In this document: positions 5,173 through 9,716 of the stretch, piece after piece
Numbering within the stretch: the stretch's first letter is position 1
Layout: the number at the start of each line of letters is the position of its first letter
Origin: Prevotella sp. UBA4376
GTDB lineage: Bacteria > Bacteroidota > Bacteroidia > Bacteroidales > Bacteroidaceae
Reading direction: 5' to 3'
Length of the DNA stretch: 9,716 nucleotides
Assembly: GCA_002391185.1 (NCBI GenBank)
Contig: DGRY01000005.1
Span: 1-9,716 of the forward strand
Program-made: the position numbers and the translations under genes
The notes under the pieces: model-generated
What the model saw: only the letters and a program-made list of their open reading frames with translations
Told to the model about the DNA's origin: nothing
Databases searched by the model: none

Positions 5173-6786
5173 TTATTTTGCTGTCCAAGGAGTATAGCAC
5201 TTTGAAGGATCTGGGTTATTATATCCCTTAAGAGCTGTATTATTCTCAGACTCAGAACGGTGGAACACAAAGTTCATCCAAGCAGGACGGCCGTTAGTGT
5301 TAAAACGAGAAGTATTATAATAGTTTGTACCCTCATAACCACGAGTTACAGAATAGTTCAAACGCTTGATATCATAGAAAGTACGACCTTCACCCCACAA
5401 TTCTACACGTTTCTGGAAAACGATTTCCTCAACAACATCGTCCTTAGAACTTACATTGCAAGAATAATCTGCATCACGATATTTCTTCATAAAGTCTTCG
5501 AGCAACTGCTTACCCTCAACAGGATTAGCGTGAGCAGCAGCCTCAGCTTCTATGAAATACATTTCCTCAACACGCATCAAAGGATACGCAGCAGCTGCTG
5601 CTGTTTTTGATGTAGAGTAATTTCCTTCGTTTGGACGGAACTTCAAAGAATAATAAGCAGGAAGTGTTGAATACTTCTTATTAACAAATTTTATCTTGCT
5701 TGCCAAAGGAGAACCCTGAGGAGCAACAAATTCCTGTTTACGGAAATCGCTATTACTGATACGATCATACATACTCTTATCAATCATTGTTGATACACCA
5801 GCACTTGCATATCCAAAGTCCTGCTCATTGCACATAAATGAAGTCCAGTTGATGATACCAGATGTTACGGTACGGTCTTCTGAAGTCTGCTGTGAGCCCC
5901 ACATCCAAGGAGACAAAGTATTGAAACCTGTCTTAGTATCAAGACACTGGCTCTCTGTCATAGGAGAAGTCGCTGTTGTATTGATTGCTTTACGAGCTGC
6001 TTCCTTTGCCTTTGTATAGTTTTCCTGCCACATATAAAGACGTGCCTGAAGACCATAGACTTCGGCAAGATGAGGAAGAGTCTTTGATTCATAAGTAAGG
6101 TTTGGCACATACTTCTCAGCTTTTTCCAAATCACTAAGAATAAATTCTGCCATTTTCGCCTTGTCAGCACGAGGATTGTTACGAGCCTCTTCCAGAGTTG
6201 TCTTTTCAGTCACAATAGGTACTGTAAGTCCCATAACGTCATTGCCATCAGAATTCTTTCCAGTTGAGTTTATCTCGTTAGGCAAGAACTCATACATTGG
6301 GGCAATATCCAAATATGCCATAGCACGGAAGGCATATGCAGCACCAAGATAACCTAACTGCTCTTTTGTAGATGTTGTTTCATCCAAAGCACCAATTACA
6401 TTATTTGCCTTCTGAATGAGTGCATAATAGTACTTCCAAGGATAACGAGCTACAGAATAGTCCTGACCAATATTCTTATTACAAAGCCAGTTTTCAAACC
6501 ATACTCCATAATCACTAAAAGTATAAGGAGCATCACCAGTTTCTACGTCACGAATATGCATCATCGCTCCATAACCAAATTCATAATGATTTTCTACATC
6601 GGTAAGAGCTGAATTAAGATAAGCAGGAACACCCAACAAAAGATAGCTGGCAGCATTTGCACTATTATTTACCTGCTCCTGAGTTGCATATTCTGTTACA
6701 TCAGTATCCTGCATACAACTTGAAAAAGATGTCAAAGCTATCAAACCTGCACACAGGATAGATTTGTTAATATATAATTTCTTCAT
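5173..6786 (-). CDS. SusD/RagB-family substrate-binding outer-membrane lipoprotein
   Basis: This 537-residue protein has a lipobox FSSC with Cys24 and acidic residues (QDTD) after it. It shows the usual SusD order. The N-terminal part (about 40-270) has helical TPR-like segments (YYALIQKANNVIGAL, LGAAYAFRAMAYLDIA, EVYGLQARLYMWQENYTKAKEAARKAI). The middle is variable and Trp/Tyr-rich. The C-terminal RagB/SusD domain (about 380-537) contains the hallmark MRVEEMYFIEAEA and the VVEEIVFQKRVELWGEGRTF/YDIKR segment. SusD proteins form a lid over the SusC barrel and bind the substrate outside the cell. It starts 25 bp after the SusC-like gene, as expected for co-transcription, and the length is normal. 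Possible ligand-binding aromatics lie in the WMWG stretch (294-297) and near WTSF (314-317), but this is not certain. The substrate cannot be deduced. Confidence 0.93.
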   Translation of the reverse strand: MKKLYINKSILCAGLIALTSFSSCMQDTDVTEYATQEQVNNSANAASYLLLGVPAYLNSALTDVENHYEFGYGAMMHIRDVETGDAPYTFSDYGVWFENWLCNKNIGQDYSVARYPWKYYYALIQKANNVIGALDETTSTKEQLGYLGAAYAFRAMAYLDIAPMYEFLPNEINSTGKNSDGNDVMGLTVPIVTEKTTLEEARNNPRADKAKMAEFILSDLEKAEKYVPNLTYESKTLPHLAEVYGLQARLYMWQENYTKAKEAARKAINTTATSPMTESQCLDTKTGFNTLSPWMWGSQQTSEDRTVTSGIINWTSFMCNEQDFGYASAGVSTMIDKSMYDRISNSDFRKQEFVAPQGSPLASKIKFVNKKYSTLPAYYSLKFRPNEGNYSTSKTAAAAAYPLMRVEEMYFIEAEAAAHANPVEGKQLLEDFMKKYRDADYSCNVSSKDDVVEEIVFQKRVELWGEGRTFYDIKRLNYSVTRGYEGTNYYNTSRFNTNGRPAWMNFVFHRSESENNTALKGYNNPDPSKCYTPWTAK

Positions 6787-6811
6787 TGCTTTATTATTTT
6801 AGGTTTACAAT

Positions 6812-9716
6812 TTAGAAAGTCAATGTTATACCACCAGAAATAGTACGAATACCTGGAGCATAAGAAGAATTTCCATAACCTGAATCATAGTTTGCATCAC
6901 CAAACATTGTTTGACGAGGATCAAGGCCCTGACGCTTTGACCATACCCATACATTATCAGCAGTAACATAGATACGTGTCTTAGTCAAACCAAGCTTCTT
7001 AACCAAATTAGTTGGCAATGTATAACCAAAATTGATATTCTGAAGACTCAAGTAAGAAGCACCGATAAGGAATCTATCAGAAGATGCTGTATGATCAGTA
7101 TCATCAAACTGCATACGAGGAATATTTGAGTCCTTATTATCAACAGTCCATGCACTCAACAAATCAGTATGGAAAGCAGTACCACGACTACCACTCATAA
7201 GAGTAGCATAGTCAGAATCATATACTTTACCACCAAGCTGATAAGAGAAGTTCACTGACAAATCAAATCCCTTGAAAGTGAAGTTTGTGCCGAAGCCACC
7301 ATAAACAGGAGAAAGAGCATCACCACAAAGATAGTAAGAAGCCTCACTACTCTTTGTTGTTGTAGTTGTTGTTTCTACGCCATTAGCATCTGTTACAGTC
7401 TTATAATAAAGAGCCTGACCTGTTTCATGATCTACACCTGCATATTTCTTCAAGCGGAATGTATAAAGAGAATTACCCTCGCTTACGAAGAAAAGACCAG
7501 AGGTATAACCCGCTTCACCATCAGTAACAGTTGTCTTCTTCTCATCTGGAAGCTTGCTAACATGGTTCTTGATATAAGTCATATTGAAATTAGCTGACCA
7601 TGTGAAATCCTTTGAGCGAATGATTTCACCATTAACATCCAATTCCACACCTTCATTAACCATATCACCAACATTGTCATAATAGCTTGTATAACCATAA
7701 GAGTTAGGCAAAGACAATGCATAAAGCATATCAGATGTCTTACGTGTGAACAAATCTAAGTTGACATTCAAACGGTTTTTAAAGAAATCACCAACAAGGC
7801 CGAAGTTCCATTCACCATTTTTCTCCCAAGTAATATTCTCATTTCCTGGAATTGATTTAGGAACCAAAGAAACAGAACCATTAGAGCTCTTGATGTCATA
7901 ACGATTTGTAAAAAGGTTGTAACTAATATTATCGTTACCTGTTTCACCATAAGAGATCTTAGCTCTTAACTCATCAATCCACTTAACATCAAACCATTTC
8001 TCCTTAGAGATAACCCAGCTGGCACCTGCAGACCAGAATGTACCCCACTGATGATCAGGATGGAATTTTGAAGAAGCCTGACGCATTACAGACAACTCAC
8101 CATGATACTTGTTTTGATAATCATAAAGAGCACGAACAAACAAGCTCTCAGTATTATAATCACGAGTATATGAATTTGTGTTACCTACTTTTATTGCACC
8201 TGCCAACTCTGGGTTAGAGATATCAAATTGATTTGTCTTATTACCATAAAGTAATGAATAATTTCTATTATAGTAATCGTGACCAAGTACAGCAGAAATA
8301 GTATGATCACCAAAAGACTGTGACCAGTTTAATAACTGCTGCAAATCATAAGTGAAGTATCTCATATGATAAACATATGACATACCGTTCTCACCAGCAT
8401 ATTGACCAAAGTATGGATTAGTTGTTTCTATCTGACGTGTTTCGTCAACAGTAGCATTGTTTGTTGAAGTGAACTTAAATCCATAAGGAAGAATCACTTC
8501 TGCACCAAGTGTTCCATTGAACATATTACCAATAAGGTTATGCTTATCCAACTGAAGATCAGACAATGGGTTTGACTGAGCAAGATAAGGACGCTTAAGA
8601 CCATTTATCTTTCCATCACCATAGTCATAGCTATTAATCTTGCTAATCTCATCGTATATAACATTTCCATTTGCATCACGAATATACAATGGATAAATTG
8701 GAGCAATCTTGGTCATTGCGAATACATTACCAGACGAACCACTTTTACCTTCGTCATTACCAGTATTATTCTGAGTATAATGAGAGAAACTTACATTACC
8801 CAACAGTTTCAACCAGTCGTTCATCTTGTAATCAGCCTTCAAACGCCCACTAAAACGCTTGTAGTCTGAGTTCATTGTGATACCCTGATAATCAAGGTAA
8901 TTTACAGATGCATAGAAGTTTCCACGATCATTACCTGCTGTACCAGAAACAGTATATTCCTGACGAAGACTATGCTTGAAAGAAGCATCTGTCCAATTGT
9001 CTGGTATGATATAATATTCTGTTCCATTATATTTAAACTTACGACCAAGAGTAGCATTAGGATTCAGTTTACCATTAGATCCTATAAGCAACTGATTCTC
9101 AGGAACAGTATAAACATTGTAACCAAGACCATAGTTTCCACCATTGATAAGATTCTCATTAGCAAACACATGAGCATCAACAGCATCATACTGAAGAGTA
9201 TTCATAGCATAGTTCTTCAAAGAACCATACCACATTTCGTAATACTTAGCTGGACTTGTAACCATTTCATAATCAGGAACGGCACGAGAGTTAGAACCCC
9301 ACTTTGCGTCAACAGTAATCGAGCCCTTACCGCTTACACCTTTCTTTGTGGTAATCATGATAACACCATTAGCACCACGAGCACCATACAAAGCAGTAGA
9401 AGCAGCATCCTTCAATACTGTCATATTTTCTATATCTGATGGAGTAATTGTGTTGATATCACCATCATAAGGTACACCATCAAGAACGATCAATGGATCG
9501 TTACCTGCATTTACAGAGCTAATACCACGAACACGAACAGATGAGCCAGAACCTGGCTGACCTGACGCAGCACTAATCTGTACACCTGCAACCTGTCCCT
9601 TCAAAGCATCAACAGCATTTGTTACCTGAACTTTTGCCAATTCACCAGAACCGACAACCTTTGCTGATCCTGTGAAAGAAGATTTCTTCTGTGTACCATA
9701 GGCAACAACCATTACC
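6812..9716 (-). CDS. SusC/RagA-family TonB-linked outer-membrane transporter (5' partial)
   Basis: The gene runs off the right edge of the window; 968 codons are visible. The frame stays open through the last base, so the Met at 9712 is internal (VMVVAYGTQKK, the region of the TonB box). Missing are the signal peptide and the carboxypeptidase-regulatory-like N-terminal domain, roughly 100 residues in this family. Counting from that Met, residues about 12-125 are the plug domain, with VDALKGQVAGVQI, VRVRGISS, DPLIVLDGVPY, LKDAASTALYGARGANGVIMITTKKG-type segments that define SusC-like plugs. The rest is the 22-strand beta-barrel, ending in ISGGITLTF with the C-terminal Phe expected for outer-membrane barrels. 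It takes up large oligomers such as glycans or peptides using TonB energy, with the SusD-like protein encoded 25 bp downstream as its lid. No frameshift or internal stop is seen. Which substrate it takes is unknown. Confidence 0.95.
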   Translation of the reverse strand, partial: VMVVAYGTQKKSSFTGSAKVVGSGELAKVQVTNAVDALKGQVAGVQISAASGQPGSGSSVRVRGISSVNAGNDPLIVLDGVPYDGDINTITPSDIENMTVLKDAASTALYGARGANGVIMITTKKGVSGKGSITVDAKWGSNSRAVPDYEMVTSPAKYYEMWYGSLKNYAMNTLQYDAVDAHVFANENLINGGNYGLGYNVYTVPENQLLIGSNGKLNPNATLGRKFKYNGTEYYIIPDNWTDASFKHSLRQEYTVSGTAGNDRGNFYASVNYLDYQGITMNSDYKRFSGRLKADYKMNDWLKLLGNVSFSHYTQNNTGNDEGKSGSSGNVFAMTKIAPIYPLYIRDANGNVIYDEISKINSYDYGDGKINGLKRPYLAQSNPLSDLQLDKHNLIGNMFNGTLGAEVILPYGFKFTSTNNATVDETRQIETTNPYFGQYAGENGMSYVYHMRYFTYDLQQLLNWSQSFGDHTISAVLGHDYYNRNYSLLYGNKTNQFDISNPELAGAIKVGNTNSYTRDYNTESLFVRALYDYQNKYHGELSVMRQASSKFHPDHQWGTFWSAGASWVISKEKWFDVKWIDELRAKISYGETGNDNISYNLFTNRYDIKSSNGSVSLVPKSIPGNENITWEKNGEWNFGLVGDFFKNRLNVNLDLFTRKTSDMLYALSLPNSYGYTSYYDNVGDMVNEGVELDVNGEIIRSKDFTWSANFNMTYIKNHVSKLPDEKKTTVTDGEAGYTSGLFFVSEGNSLYTFRLKKYAGVDHETGQALYYKTVTDANGVETTTTTTKSSEASYYLCGDALSPVYGGFGTNFTFKGFDLSVNFSYQLGGKVYDSDYATLMSGSRGTAFHTDLLSAWTVDNKDSNIPRMQFDDTDHTASSDRFLIGASYLSLQNINFGYTLPTNLVKKLGLTKTRIYVTADNVWVWSKRQGLDPRQTMFGDANYDSGYGNSSYAPGIRTISGGITLTF

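Noticed and set aside
5589..5600. 12-bp palindrome CAGCAGCTGCTG within the SusD-like gene
   Set aside because: It is explained by a run of alanine codons (GCA/GCT) in the protein; no reason to see a regulatory site.
5260..5610. 116-codon plus-strand reading frame opposite the SusD-like gene
   Set aside because: It is a shadow of the SusD-like coding sequence; there is no recognisable domain or promoter.
8972..9439. 155-codon plus-strand reading frame
   Set aside because: It is wholly antisense to the strongly supported SusC-like gene, rich in Ile/Ser/Thr as expected from the complement, and shows no signal, motif or start context.
1..9716. tRNA, rRNA, CRISPR array, insertion sequence or riboswitch
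   Set aside because: I looked in the noncoding stretches for these and saw no cloverleaf, regular spaced repeat with unique spacers, transposase fragment or known aptamer core. A covariance-model search would be more sensitive.

Overview
The window looks like chromosomal DNA of a Bacteroidota species, most likely Prevotella or a close relative. Three things point there. It carries a SusC/SusD pair with a third outer-membrane lipoprotein. The lipoproteins have acidic residues directly after the lipobox cysteine. A Bacteroidota-type promoter (TTTG, 19 nt, TAnnTTTG) lies upstream of one gene, and A/T-rich sequence without Shine-Dalgarno motifs precedes the starts. The DNA is A+T-rich, and the noncoding stretches hold short hairpin and word repeats of a kind I associate with Prevotella-type genomes. 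The species cannot be fixed by reading alone.

Layout. 1-348 is noncoding: four 8-bp tandem repeats, a hairpin followed by a T-rich stretch, then a promoter and a roughly 120-nt leader. 349-1569 (+) encodes a secreted SGNH/GDSL hydrolase. It runs tail to tail, with a short stop-codon overlap, into 1566-1790 (-), an orphan C-terminal sorting domain that looks like the end of a lost type IX secretion cargo gene. 1811-3616 (-) encodes a clostripain-family (C11) cysteine protease lipoprotein with a lipocalin-like N-terminal domain. 3617-4352 is a 736-bp noncoding region rich in hairpins. It includes the rho-independent terminator of the next operon. 4353-9716 (-) is a three-gene operon in the order susC-like (5' end outside the window), susD-like, and a Calx-beta-like lipoprotein, with gaps of only 25 and 31 bp.

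How the genes work together. The operon encodes a TonB-dependent outer-membrane importer (SusC), its substrate-capturing lid lipoprotein (SusD) and a likely surface substrate-binding lipoprotein in the place where SusE/SusF or SGBPs normally sit. No glycoside hydrolase, polysaccharide lyase, sigma/anti-sigma pair or hybrid sensor is visible, so the substrate is unknown. The nearest enzymes are a probable surface protease and a probable carbohydrate or lipid esterase. Both appear to be separate transcription units, so a link to uptake is inference.

I found no RNA gene, complete mobile element, CRISPR array or clearly new multi-gene system. The least explained items are the orphan sorting domain, the dispersed hairpin and word repeats, the palindrome-rich 3' UTR, and the uncharacterised C-terminal half of the third lipoprotein.
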